Of a stretch of 64,000 bases of DNA, positions 46,640 to 58,520 are shown one piece after another (position 1 is the first letter of the stretch; each line of letters begins with the position of its first letter). The DNA is from Forficula auricularia (lineage: Eukaryota > Arthropoda > Insecta > Dermaptera > Forficulidae): NCBI GenBank assembly GCA_024734495.1, contig JALMQS010000068.1, positions 2,016,075 to 2,080,074 on the forward strand. Reading direction: 5' to 3'. A model generated the notes under the pieces. The model did no database searches, was not told where the DNA came from, and saw only the letters and a program-made list of their open reading frames with translations. Both the position numbers and the translations under genes were made by a program.

Positions 46640-47290
46640 CAAGATTCACGCATTTATTTTAAAGGCTGACGAAGGATCTTTTTCGATTTCTTACTTTGTT
46701 AGTGATTCAAGTCATTACACTATGTCAAATTTGAGGATTCTAGTGTCGTTGAATTTTCACTAGATTAGTTAATTTAGCTCATAAATTTCACTCATTTCAG
46801 ATGCTGAAGAAGGGAAACTTTCAGTTTTTCTTTTTCACCCTTTATTAATGCTCCAAAATCTACTAACATACCAAAATTTAGCATTTTATCGCGTTTGAAT
46901 TTTTACTTGATGAGAATTTAGATTACAAACTTCATTCTCTCATTTAAAATGCTGATGAAGGAAACGTTCGTTTTTCGATTTTCTATTTATCAATGTGCCA
47001 AGCTCTAACAGTATGTCAAATTTCATCTTTCTAGAGTAATTGTGTTTTCACTATATGTTAATTTAGCCTATAAATTTAACCCCTTTATTTTACGTTCTGA
47101 AGAAGGAAAAGTTTAAGTTTTTCGCTTTCACCCTTTATTAACGCCCCAAACACCACAACCAAAAGAAGATTATAAAAATTTATCTCACAAAATTCACCCC
47201 TTCATTTCATGTCCTAAAGAAGGTAAAGTTTCGCTTTTTCAATTTCACTCTTTATTAATGTAGCAAATACAACCAACATGCCAAGTTTTA
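46640..47290 (+). repeat. Degenerate tandem repeats, about 120-150 bp
   Basis: Five related units, each with a TTCATTTxAxATGCTGAAGAAGG-like block followed by a T-rich stretch, ATTTATTAATG and CCAAATTTxA. Units start near 46655, 46795, 46942, 47085 and 47203. Confidence 0.7.
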
Positions 47291-47664
47291 GTATTCCAGT
47301 GAAGGCGGGCTTCGCAGCTAGGTTATTATAAAATATGTTTATTTTACTAGCCATGATTAGTGCACAGATGTTCACACTCTGAAATGGCATTCACGAATTA
47401 ACACAAACTCGACGAGTGTTTGTTGATAAGTTACAATCTGTCCGTCATGTCGTGGTTCCTCAGCTAACGTTGAGAACGCGTTGTGGCCTTTTTAAGTTAG
47501 CCACAACGCGCTGTGGTCAAATATCAAGAGACCCACGAGGCGAATTTCGTGTTGTGGCATTTTTAAGTTAGCCACAAAGCGTTGTGGCCGTTTTTTTCGC
47601 TCAGTAAGCGTTTACCGTCTTTGAGCCTAACATATATACATAATTATATTATAAATATATATAT

Positions 47665-47755
47665 ATTTATTTATTTGTATATGCTTTTTTGCATCAAACA
47701 GAGTACAAGCTCATCGATTTCTTTTTATCAATTAACAACTCTGTTACTCTAGGTA
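47665..47755 (+). repeat. 90-bp dispersed repeat beside (TA)n
   Basis: TTGCATCAAACAGAGTACAA then ATCAATTAACAACTCTG; lies just outside the right end of the 2.25-kb element. Confidence 0.75.
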
Positions 47756-47889
47756 AAACAAAATCTTTTAATTAAGATTTAAATTATTTATGTAGTAGAC
47801 TTTTTTAGAAAGTTTAGCGAAAGTAATTCTATAGGAAATCAAGAGAGATGTTCAACTATTAAATTAAAAACCTTTCTAACATAATAAAA

Positions 47890-48590
47890 AGTGCCTGGAG
47901 CACAGAGCGATGCTCGGTAACTTTTTGCCTCTAAATAGCTTAAGTTTCAAATTTCAAGCCTCTACGACTTACCGAAGACGATATATGAATCATTAAAATA
48001 TTTATTTTACGACACCCCTAATTTACAACCCTTTCCTTTATTTCAATAGGATTAAATTCTATAAACGACTAATAACTCATGACACTTGATAAGTATAAAC
48101 CTATTTTTCGTTTGTACCGTTTTTGAGAAAATAAAAAAAAAAAAACCAAAAATCTTTCATGTAAATTGCAACTTCCGGTGTTCCGATTTCAAGCATAAGC
48201 TCTACCCCTTCTAGCCTATATCGAGCTTAAGTTTCGAATTTCGTAGCTCTGAGATTTATGGTTGCGAAACGCAGGGGGTACATTCTTAAGTTCGTAAACA
48301 TCAACTTCCGGTACTTCTATTATAGCCAAAATCTTTTGGTACTTCTTGTAGCCTCTAGATAGCTTAAGTTTCAAATTTTAAGGCTTTGCGACTTTCCGAA
48401 GACGAGATATGAAGGATTCAAATATTTATTTTGCGACATGACTAATTTACACCCCCTTCCTTTATTTCAATTGGATTAAAATTTATACAAGACTAATAAG
48501 TCATGAGGCTTGATAAGTACACCAATTTTTAGCGAAATCGTTAGAGCCGTTTTTGAGATACCGATTCTATTTACAAAAATTGCTCGTTTA
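47890..48590 (-). repeat. Dispersed repeat, inverted, two partial units
   Basis: Two successive related units (about 47930-48130 and 48340-48590) each contain TTTCAAATTT...GACTTxCCGAAGACGA...CTTTATTTCAATxGGATTAAA. They are the reverse complement of the 220-960 repeat. Confidence 0.6.
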
Positions 48591-50130
48591 ATAATATAAG
48601 AAAGATAGGATAATCCGTAACAGCACGGATTTATTAGTAGACCATCTCCCTCGATATTCTATAGAAATCTTTAATCTACTATGTAATTTCAGGATTTGTC
48701 TTTCAAATTGAAAAATTAATACTGTTTTTTTATTATTTCTTTCTCTGGAAATTGGAGATCGTTAATAAATAGAGTTGTTTATGGCGTCTCTGACAGCAAG
48801 ATTAATCGTTCGATTATAGTGTGGTGTGATATTTGGCAGAGTGCAAATGGCAGCCACGTTTGCCTCTTCCCTGAGGGGCGGCGCCGAGTCGAATTTATTT
48901 AGCACTATTATACTTTTATTTTATTGAAATAGCATTCTAGCCAGGCTGCTCATTGTGTTGAAATATGTCTGGAACATGGAGAAAAAGCATTTTCAACCAT
49001 TCTTTTTTTCTGTCTCTGGGTCTCGATTCAGATACCCAAAATAAGTTAAGCACGAAAAGTCGTACAAAGTTAGATTTTGGGCTAACTAGCTCTAGATCTT
49101 GTGGGTCAAAAATGCAGAAAACACCATTTTTTGAATGATTTTAAGATAGTTGTTTCACCATATAGGTTTTCTTAGGATTTTTTTTTGAAATTTAGAGAGA
49201 TTATTATTTAAATACTCCTGCATCGATTGGTGGCAAAACGAAATTTATGAACAATATAGTTCCGGAGATATTAAATTCCAAAGATAGAGTTTTTCAGACT
49301 CTTATACATTACACTATACGGGATATCGGAAAGTTTACATACATATTTAATTATAATTAAGAAACTCTTCTTACCATTGTTATAAAAAACTAAACCAACA
49401 TTAAACAATAACTAATACATTTTTAAGAAAATTTTAATTCATAGTTATAACACAGTTTCTGAGATAATAATGAATAAATAATGAAAAATGAATAATTTAA
49501 AATTTATTCTAAAAACAAGCTGGCAACAACGCATGTATTTAACCTAAAAAGTGTGTTTACTTTAGTACTTTTTGACCTTTTTTGCTTCAGTCATTGTCGA
49601 AACAACTTTCAATCGCTTATTAATAATTTTTTGTTTTATAAATCGACCTTTATAATGTATTTTATCTGTTATTTCTATGATAAAAATATTCAAGCTCTGA
49701 CAGTGTTCCCAGATTTATCAAACGAGCACGGGATTGGCTAGTAAAAGCAAAAAGTTTTGGGATTATGAATTATCAATCCTTATTGTCAGTTCTATATACT
49801 CTAGCATTAACTTTTTGCTAGTATTGTCGCGAAACAACTACCTTAAGGCCATGTATATTTATAATATAAGCATAAATAAAAAATTTATATTTAAGTTTAT
49901 TATTAATTCCTCTTAAGGGCGTCTGTAGTGTAATTCAGTTTTCAATTGTTGCATAATAAATGTGCGGGTGAGCGATTCTTTCATTAGAATCTTATAGAGA
50001 AAAATTACTAAAAATGACACTGATAGAATGATCTCTTTTCCTTCAGAGTGAAGACATTTCAAGTCCAGATCAGTTTCAGACTAGTAGAGATTAATTTTCT
50101 ATTATTCTAGAAATGTCCTTTTGACTCTAA

Positions 50131-50323
50131 GGCCCGGTTGTATGTCGCAAAGTAAATGCTTTTACCACTAACCAAGGTAGATGGTAAATGGAGCCACTGG
50201 GATGGCCAATCAGATGACAGCCACTGAATGTGCCTGTCATCTGATTGGCCATCCCAGTGGCTCCATTTACCATCTACCTTGGTTAGTGGTAAAAGCATTT
50301 ACTTTGCGACATACAACCGGGCC
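50131..50323. mobile_element. Palindromic MITE, copy 2 (near-perfect hairpin)
   Basis: 193 bp that folds almost end to end: the left arm from GGCCCGGTTGTATGTCGC is mirrored by the right arm ending in CAACCGGGCC, with arms of about 92 bp and a very short loop near 50225. Flanked by TAA on both sides, a PIF/Harbinger-like 3-bp target duplication. The near identity of the arms suggests a young copy. Confidence 0.88.
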
Positions 50324-50484
50324 TAAATAGTAAAATATTAAATCGAAATGAATATCACAGAAAGCTTTATATTTACTAGTATTCATATACTCACAACAAT
50401 AAAAAAATTTCAATAAATTTATCATTAAGAAACTTTACAATCTTCTGATGAATCAATTTATGTTAATTGACTGATACACTAGAT

Positions 50485-50599
50485 CAGCGGTTCTTAAACT
50501 TTTGTAATTGGCGATCCCATTTTGACTGAGAAATCATTGTTGCCCTATGTTTAGCTACACCAAAATTCAGTTTTGCGACCCATAGTTTAAGAAACCCTG
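50485..50599. mobile_element. 115-bp hAT MITE
   Basis: Ends CAGCGGTTCTTAAACTTTTG and AGTTTAAGAAACCCTG are inverted, flanked by CACTAGAT (50477-50484) and CACAAGAT (50600-50607), an 8-bp duplication with one mismatch. The CAGCGGTTCTTAAACT end is typical of Charlie-like hAT elements. Confidence 0.9.
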
Positions 50600-50649
50600 C
50601 ACAAGATGAATTAATTCATTTTGCGATTGATAAAGTGAAAAAAAAAATA

Positions 50650-51611
50650 AAACCGACTTCAAAAAAATTAAATGCAACAAATAAAATAATAATAACTTAA
50701 AAATAAAATAAAATACACCAAAAGGTATAAAATAATTATTACCTTATTTAGTTACAACTAAATGACGAAATATTAACATGAAATTACTTTTTGAAGTCGA
50801 TGCCAAACAAACTATACCTATACCCGCCAAACGTACTAAGTAAGATCCGTCGAGTGTGATTCATAAAATGTATATGTTTGGCACCGACTTCAAAAAGTAA
50901 TTTCATGTTAATATTTCGTCGTTTAGTTGTAACTAAATAAGATAATAATTATTTTATACCTTTTGGTGTATTTTATTTGATTTTTAAGTTATTATTATTT
51001 TATTTGTTGCATTTAATTTTTTTGAAGTCGGTTTTATTTTTTTTTTTTAAATTATTTTTATTTTTATTTTTTTAGTGATGTTATTAATAGTGACTTAATA
51101 TAATACCTTGCATGCATCTCGTAAGAGAAAGCGTCGGGCGAATGAATCAGAAAATGATAATAATATTCAATTCATAAATATAGAAATTCTCTCGAAACGT
51201 TTGCGGGTTTTAAATGAATGTTATTATGTTTATTTTTTTTTATAAAAGATTTTACTTATTATAATTTCGATTATTTGGTCATAAGAATTGGAGATTTACG
51301 TTATTGCGTCATTGATCATATCTTCAGAACTTGACCAAATTAATATGGTCCCACCCCTAAGGTACCCTCTTTCCAATAAAAAAGAATCATTAAAATCGGT
51401 TCATAAACAAAGAAGTTATGCCTGTACAAACATATCAAAAAAGTCTAATACCAATGAAAAAAACGGGACCAATCGGAAGCTAGACTGAACCCAATGCAAA
51501 AAAAAATCATCAAAATCGGTTCACAATTGGCCGAGATATGAGGTAACATAGACACAAAAAAAAAATTCAGCCGAATAGAGAACCTCCTCCTTTTTTGAAG
51601 TCGGTTAAAAA
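50650..51611 (+). mobile_element. ACCGACTTCAAAA element, copy 2
   Basis: Full-length copy: palindrome 50650-51035, unique part to 51611 ending CCTTTTTTGAAGTCGGTT. Highly similar to copies at 18.2k and 52.6k. Confidence 0.82.
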
Positions 51612-52574
51612 GAAAATAGATCTTTTTCAGAATAAAATATCTCTATGAATTTTCAGAAATTGTTCCCCTCAATGTTTATTTAAAAGAGCTGAGTTTCACA
51701 AATGTTTGGTCCTTCTGGTAACACTTCGTCTGGAAAAGCGATGATGCACTTGCTCGTTATATTTATACTGGCTGTTTCTTTCCTATTCGTTAGCTCTTTC
51801 TATATAATTTGGAAGCAATAAAGAGAGGATTCAATAAATTATCTCGAGCGGCCATTAAGAGTCCAAGAGCCAGCTAGTGGTTTCGCCACTCCTGCTTGCT
51901 TGCTCCCTATAATGTAGTTAGTTACCAGTGGTGGTTCCTAATGAGGCCTCTCGGGCACTCGACCCCTGCCTGGTCCAGGGTATCTTTTCCTCTATATAAT
52001 TTTTCATTTTCTTCTAATTAATAGCCTGTTGTAAATTCGTGTAGGCAATAACTTCTAATTTAGTTAATCATTAAATAACTTTTAATTATTGTTCAATTAA
52101 ATGTAATTACACAACTTTTGCAATTACTCAACAAACATCAATGTCAAATTAAAAACTACCCTTGAAATTTATTTTACAATAGGGGATCACATAAGTGGAT
52201 TAAATCTTAAAGAAAAAAAACAATTTTAATTTTTTGAAAATATCCATCTAATTTTTCTTTGTCAAAATTTTATCATCTTCAAACTTAGAATGTTTTCTTT
52301 TTTAATGATAAGAATAGAAAAAGGTATAACACTTCAGAATATTCTAGCTAATGTTTTTAGATATATGTCCATTGAAGTACTCAACTATTTCTTGCTCGCG
52401 TAAACCAACAAATAACCCTTGTTTTAAAGGCATCATCGACTGATTTAGGAATTTATCACTATTTAGTTATTTAACTATTTTCATACAGAAGTTTTGATGA
52501 ATAATCATTACAATTGTATATGTATACTCGATATATGTTATGTATATAAAAATAATTTTTAAGAAAAAATAAAA

Positions 52575-53291
52575 ACCGACTTCAAAAAATTAAATGCAAC
52601 AAATAAAATACACTAAAAGGTATAAAATAATTATTATCTTATTTAGTTACAACTAAACGACGAAATATTAACATGAAATTACTTTTTGAAGTCGGTGCCA
52701 AACAAACTATACCTATAAGCGAGCGTACCCGCCAAACGTACTAAGTAAGATCCGTCGAGTGCGATTCATAAAAGGTATATGTTTGGCACCAACTTCAAAA
52801 AGTAATTTCATGTTAATATTTCGTCGTTTAGTTGTAACTAAATAAGATAATAATTATTTTATACCTTTTAGTGTATTTTATTTGTTGCATTTAATTTTTT
52901 GAAGTCAGTTTTTATTTTTTTCTTAAAAATTATTTTTATTTTTCTCTTTTTAGTGATGTCATTAATAGTGATCATATCATCAGAACTTGACCAAATTAAT
53001 ATGACACCATCCCTAAGACACCCCCTTTCGGATAAAAAAAGAACCATCGAAATCGGTTCATAAACAAAGAGGTTAGGTCTAAACAAACCTAATAAAAATG
53101 GTCTAATACCTATGGAAAAAAATCGAAAAAAAAATGGGACCAATCGGAAGCTAGACTGGACCCAATGCAAAAAAAATTTTCAAAATCGGTTGACAATTGG
53201 CGGAGATATGAGGTAACATAGGCACAAAAAAAAAAAAAAAAAAAAATTCAATCGAATAGAGAACCTCCTCCTTTTTTGAAGTCGGTTAAAA
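52575..53291 (+). mobile_element. ACCGACTTCAAAA element, copy 3 (internally shortened)
   Basis: Same ends and palindrome (52575-52914), but the unique region is about 250 bp shorter than in copy 2. Confidence 0.82.
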
Positions 53292-53559
53292 ATGGTCAGC
53301 ATGTCTTTATTCAGGCAGTGGCTCGCATATCGAGTGTTCTGTATCTTTTATAATATGGTATATATATATGTATATCGAATCGGTTTCTCGAAAGTGGCTC
53401 TAATAATTTCGATAAAAATAACGGTTAAGGGATTTTTGGGTTGACACATTGTTCTCTCAGGATCTCATTTTTAGGTAACTTTAATTTGATAGGGTTTTTC
53501 TTAATTAAATTGATTATTCATAGGTGGGTGTGTATTATTTTATATTAAAATTAGAAAAT

Positions 53560-53925
53560 TTAATTAATTTGAGGTATTTTCTATTGAAGACGGAGTGGTA
53601 GAAATTAATGCTGAATTGATATGCAAAGGCAGTCCGCAAGGATAATGAAAACTACAAATTTCGAATGAAAGAACAATGTTAGTTTCATCCTTACTAACGA
53701 TTCGGAGGATCGTCACTCCTTCTTCATGGTTTAAATGAGTCATTGAAGGAATCTCCTTGTATATTAATATGATTTTTAATTGCAATTAAGTTCAAAACTT
53801 TATGCACAGCGATGCCTTGATGGTGGTTGAAATGGGCTAAAACGCTCGCAAAAAAATAAACTAAATTTTATTCAATTCTGGCTGTAAATAAAAGATAACC
53901 TTTTTACCTGAATTTAAAATTAAAA
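53560..53925 (-). repeat. Dispersed repeat shared with 39.4k, copy 2
   Basis: Same ordered blocks as 39355-39880, diverged in the GATGGTGGTTGAAATGGGC portion. Confidence 0.65.
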
Positions 53926-54678
53926 ATAAAATTAATATGTATCATTAAACTAAATCAAAAAATTACCAGCCAGGTAGGTACTATATGATAATTTCTTGTA
54001 TTATTTTATATTAATCTCACAAATTGAATTACTAATAAGTTATTTTTAGGATTTCATAAAATGTATTAGGTATATATGTACATATTTCTTTGGCTCTATT
54101 TTTGTCTGATCTTCTATCCCCTTTGAATAGCTTAAGCTATTTGAAATTACCAAGAAGACTTCTCAGTAGATTTGTTCTTTTGCCCAAAAGACGCATTCAC
54201 AATAACTCTCTACGTATTTGCTTTGTGTGGTGTGCCCATTGACATAAGGAACAGAAAAGTCAAGAGGATCTCCAAGAGCTATACTTTAGAACTCAAGAAA
54301 TGCTTTGAACAATTTGCACATTTTTTTAATTATAGGGAAATTACATGCTAGTCGTTCGGAACTGCTCAAGGAAGAGAAAACATTTTCAAGATCTCTTCAA
54401 ACATTGGTCCTTTGCACGATTCAACAAGTAGACAGATGACTGGATTTCCGCATATTTTATTTCATCAAATGAAGGATTTTCAACCCCCTGATATATTTTT
54501 TTTTTTTTATTTTTATTTTCAAAATAGCAAATTCTATATAAAGAGATAGAATAATCTATTGCTAAATTGATTTGCTCATTTATTTATCGATAAAGAAGTC
54601 TATTAGATTCAATAGAAAATAATCATTGAACAGTGAACTGGACTAAATGGAGACAATAGAATAATTAAAGTTCTAGGA

Positions 54679-55677
54679 CAGTGATGAAGTGGGTAAAATT
54701 TGTTCATTATTTTTCTTACTACTAGCCCTTGGGTCAGTAAGTCAGTGGCGTCCCTTGGAAGGGGGGCGGGGGGTGATGGTAAAATGGGTACCAATAATTT
54801 GGAAACACTGAAAATTTGTTAAAAGAACAACTTGATAGTTGACCTTTTTTATTTTATTGTTCTCACTTCTTAAAATCCTCTAAAAATTTCGCAGTCACTT
54901 CATTTTCAATGGGGAACGAAACATCGTTAAAAGAGCATTAGCAAGTTTCTTCATTGATATAAAATGGATAGGTAAAGAGTCCCATATGTTTAATATAATA
55001 TTTAAATATGGGATCATTATTATCTGCATTACTATCAGAAGTGATTCCTTCTACTTGGGAAAACAACTTTTCAAATTTATTTTTCTACACTATGCTGCTT
55101 TGAAATTCAACTAATTCTATTTCTAAATCATGAATACCTAGCCACATAAATTCGGTTAACCCCATTGTTTCTTATTCCGTTTTGTATGGATATAAAATAA
55201 AGTGAAATTCTTCCCTCTTATGAAAAAAAAATGTTCTATATATACTATAAATTAACTGAAATTTTGCACACACTATTGGAGCTGGTGACAATAGAATATA
55301 GTATACTCAGTTATGTAATTTTTTTATAATTTACATGTAATTTTATGCATATTACATTTCGCGCCTAGTAATTATACAACCAAATGTATTCTTAAGCACC
55401 GAAGAGGAATACACTACAGGCGTTGAGGTGGTGGTCATGTTTGCTTATGACGGCACGGTCTATAAACTCAATTTCAGCCTATATACTAATATATATAATA
55501 GAACAATAGACATATTATTAATATTAATTTTATTATTGTTAACAAAATTGTTTTTAAATAAACCACAATATAGAATACGGCGTTAAATTTTCCTAGAGCC
55601 CACTCTTTTATGATTTAAAAAGTAAGTTCATAAAGATCAACGCGTGGGTCATTTAGGTCATAGGTTCGCCACCATTG
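54679..55677. mobile_element. Non-autonomous hAT element with 8-bp duplication
   Basis: 999 bp from CAGTGATGAAGTGGG to GGTTCGCCACCATTG. Flanking octamers TTCTAGGA (54671-54678) and TCCTAGGA (55678-55685) differ at one base. A GGGCGGGGGG run lies near 54764. No transposase frame recognised. Confidence 0.8.
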
Positions 55678-57557
55678 TCCTAGGAACTTGCGTAGTTCCA
55701 AATTCATACGTCCCTTCTTTTTCAAATTAAGTTACTCACTTATCAATTGTTCTCCCCTGATAAGTCTTTATTTCAATTTTATATTATCCTTCAAAGGAAA
55801 ACCTCACTTTGTTTTATTTGTGTATTGATTTCGCACTCAGCTTAACATTTAATTACTTCACTACTACTCCATCATTCATTTAATATTGTTTGTATTCTCT
55901 TTTCTTTCTAAAGCAGAGAAAAACATTTTTTCTTTCAACGGCTTCATTGGATATCACCTGTTGATTTTATTTGACAGCTTATTATTTTATGAAATTCGAC
56001 CCAATACAAAAATTCTTTATATCAAACATACGCTTAAAATGGTATTTTTTATTTTATTTGTTTTGTTGATCTGTTCTTTCAATATAATGTTACTTTCACG
56101 TTATTTTTTTGGCATTTCTTATTTCTTATATCGACTCCCTTCTTCTTTGATAATACCATGATAGGATTATAGTGATTGTTTTTCTGGTAGTTTGGACACT
56201 CGACAGGTATCTCTCTTAAACGCGAATTCATTCATTGGTATTAGAGCTCTTATTTCGGCTGCCCTGTCAACTTAAAGCTGATGCACTGCCATCGTTCTTC
56301 GGAATGAAATCTTCGAAAAAAAAACCTGCCTGGTCTTTTGGATCTAAGACCTTTCAGCAATGGTATGATGCTTGTTACACTACCGTTCCAATTAATAAGA
56401 TAGTCAGGCAGACCTTTTATCAAATATTGCAAAATACACTTTTCTTCTTTTTTTCTATTCATAGTTATATAATATATAATCAAGGTCTGCCTAGGCATAC
56501 TTCAAAAGAGCTGTTATAATGAACTACTCTTCTACACTCTACTTCTTCTATTCTATCTATTCAAAAAACAAATATTACATTCTGAAATAAGATGATAAGT
56601 CTAATTTTTTATGAGACATCTGCGTATTTAATACTTTGAAATTTTATTGATAGGAAAATCTAATCTAATTTTAATCTAGATATTTAAAATAGATATTTTA
56701 AAATTTCAACGAATAATTTTAAAATAAATTTTTCTCTCTCTTTTCTTTAGGACGAGATGAGGAAAAAAGGGGAAGGTGAAGTTCTAGATTGGAGCATTTT
56801 CCCCAGATATTGAAAGATATGGGATCTGGGACTTTTAGAAAAGTGAAGAGTTAGCAAGGGATACAGTCGACTAGAGGTGAGTAATTGCGTCAAACCACAC
56901 TTTGGAATCTATGATGATGTACAGTTAATTGTTTAGAATTTATTTCTTCTTTATTTTTATGGATTAGGGAGATGTGGTAATTCATGAATTTCTATTTTTC
57001 TCATCCTCAATCCGTATCGAGCTGAAAAATGTTAAATTAAATAAATTCAAATTTATATTAAAAGGAACTTGAAATAACATTTTTAATTACGAATGTTCAT
57101 TTTCCAATTAAAAATAAATTAAAACGATAATTAAACTAAAAACTTTACTTTTTGATTAATCCCTAGATTGTTTGAATATAAGGACGCCGCTTCCTGGAAT
57201 AATTTTTGAGAATTTCCAAATAGAAATTAACTTTACGTATCTACTTTCCATTTACATGCAAACAAAACTCTTCATGCTCCCTTAATATAAGTTAAACATT
57301 TGCACCACATAAGTAAATTAAATGAATACCTAAATTAAAAGAGAGGTGTTAAATAATAAAGTTATAGTTTTCATTGTGGTTTAAATGTTAATTGATTAAA
57401 AAGGCTAGAAAGATGGCATTAGCAAAATTAATATGAAAAGTCCAACAACCATACCTAAAATAAACAAAAATTAGCTGGATTAAAAATGTGGAGGGGAAGA
57501 TTAATAAAAATGAGAAGATTAGAATCAAACACCAAAATATCAAAGACGACAACTCAC

Positions 57558-57593
57558 CATCAGGCCTCTGTTGCCTTTTTCCCCTTTGGGAGC
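57558..57593 (-). CDS. Collagen exon 1 of the window (36 nt)
   Basis: A 36-nt exon reading APK GEK GNR GLM. The first triplet has Ala where Gly is expected, so it either starts a collagenous block or carries a single-residue break. Acceptor TTTACTTTTGCAG and donor GTGAGTTG are both strong, and phase 0 matches exon 2. It is isolated by 20 kb, hence the lower confidence. Upstream exons with the N-terminal region must lie beyond 57593 and are not visible to 64000. Confidence 0.75.
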
Positions 57594-58277
57594 CTGCAAA
57601 AGTAAATTCAAGTTCGAACGTCAACAGAAAAACTGACAAATAATCGACAAAGACGAAAAGTGGTCCATTTTGTGGGATGATTGCACAACACTACCAATGC
57701 AAGTTCTCTACACATAGGGGCCCTCGCACCCTCAAGCGCCAGGTTGTATTTCTATTGAAGATAGATAGTCGCGTCTCCTAACACGCCCGTTAACACCTTC
57801 CCTTAATTCCATTGGGACTCGAGGGAGATTAGAACGGCTCTAAATATCCCAATAGCAAAGTGTTTTAGACCTCACATATCAAAGAACAAGCGAACTTCGT
57901 GTTATTGGTTCATAAAAGAGTGGGTGCTATAAACAGGTCCGTAGCGTAGGGGAAATGACTCAGAAATGCCCAGATTGCTTATTTTTATCAGAGGATTTCT
58001 TTTATTAAATTTTTATTGAACATTTATCTATATCCAATAAAACTTCGATTTTTCGGTGAAGAGGGGGATTCTAACACGCTAATCTCCCCCCCCCCCGGCT
58101 GTAAACAATTTATGTTCGTACGTTACCTCATTGTAAAGACTTGCCCAGCAAAAAAAATGCAGACACATTTTTGACATAAAAACGTCTATCTTCTATCTGG
58201 AATAATTCAGGCTGAAAAGCATAAAACACAAAAAAATTGCGCCGTTTTCTGATCTTAACAACGAAACCAGCGTGAAA

Positions 58278-58340
58278 ACAATTCATAAAGAGAAATCAAT
58301 GAGTCTGTTCTCTGACAGATGCATATAAAGATATAATATT
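58278..58340 (-). repeat. 90-bp dispersed repeat, partial
   Basis: CATAAAGAGAAATCAATGAG then CTCTGACAGATGCATATAAA. Confidence 0.7.
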
Positions 58341-58380
58341 TGTTTGAGACCTAAGGATTGACCCTCATCAACAGCCCTTT

Positions 58381-58520
58381 TAATTAGAAATATGTATTCT
58401 GTTATTTCTCATGCGTTCAAATACCCGATTAGATGTCATATAACAAACTAACAAATTGAAAAAAACATCCGATCGGGTATTTGGACACATGAGAAATAAC
58501 AAATAAAATATTTCTAATTA
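58381..58520. mobile_element. Foldback element (ATACTCGATT family), copy 2
   Basis: Arms TAATTAGAAATATGTATTCT / AAATATTTCTAATTA and GTTATTTCTCATG / CATGAGAAATAAC around ATACCCGATTAGATG. Confidence 0.75.

Larger units (their letters stand above)
45385..47631. mobile_element. 2.25-kb element with long inverted termini and CCACAACGCGTTGTGG motifs
   Basis: Terminal arms of about 280 bp: left GTTAGGCCCAAAAACCG, right (reverse) GTTAGGCTCAAAGACGG, each running through CTCTTGATATTTGACCACA, GTTAGCTGAGGAACCAC and AACAAACACTCGTCGAG to ATAAACATATTTTATAATAA. Each arm has several copies of the self-complementary CCACAACGCGTTGTGG or close variants, plausible transposase-binding sites. The interior holds a nested palindrome (45803-46268) and tandem repeats (46640-47290). 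No transposase. Confidence 0.88.
37859..57557 (-). other. Intron between collagen exons 1 and 2
   Basis: A 19.7-kb intron, or more than one intron if small exons were missed. It contains a 1.6-kb palindrome (41580-43155), a hAT-like element (43179-44398), a 2.2-kb terminal-inverted-repeat element (45385-47631), copies of dispersed families (about 39.36-39.88k, 47.9-48.6k, 53.56-53.93k), a palindromic MITE (50131-50323), a hAT MITE (50485-50599), two ACCGACTTC elements (50650-51611 and 52575-53291) and a hAT element (54679-55677). 38.0-39.3k, 48.7-50.1k, 51.65-52.55k and 55.7-57.5k hold nothing I recognise. Confidence 0.7.
3847..57593 (-). other. Partial non-fibrillar collagen alpha-chain gene (11 internal exons)
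   Basis: Eleven exons on the minus strand, each with AG acceptor and GT donor, join in one frame into 316 codons of mostly Gly-X-Y repeats. Two junctions are split after the first base of a Gly codon (15780/15615 and 6823/4211) and the phases match; all others are phase 0. That makes a contiguous transcript order likely, although very small exons could be missed. Exon lengths avoid the 54/108-nt pattern of fibrillar collagens. Non-collagenous interruptions occur at 37.2-37.5k and 15.8k. The product would form a triple helix in the secretory pathway and act at the cell surface or in extracellular matrix. No signal peptide, transmembrane segment, C-propeptide, C4/NC1 or endostatin domain is in the window, so the class is unresolved. 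MACIT (XIII/XXIII/XXV-like) is my tentative preference by the short COL blocks with short interruptions and a Lys/Arg-rich GKRGKR stretch; multiplexin or FACIT-like chains remain possible. Confidence 0.9.

Noticed and set aside
56235..56519. Overlapping 94- and 82-codon frames on opposite strands
   Set aside because: No family recognised; overlapping open frames on both strands point to composition and not coding.
56750..56875. Exon-like stretch after TTTTCTTTAG and before GTGAGTAA on the plus strand
   Set aside because: All three frames contain stops within 65 nt; at most non-coding.
57388..57639. 83-codon minus-strand frame starting MSVFLLTFELEF, resembling a signal peptide next to collagen exon 1
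   Set aside because: It runs through the acceptor of exon 1 in the wrong frame (reads SQRGKRQQRP instead of APKGEKGNR), so it cannot be the N-terminus of the collagen.
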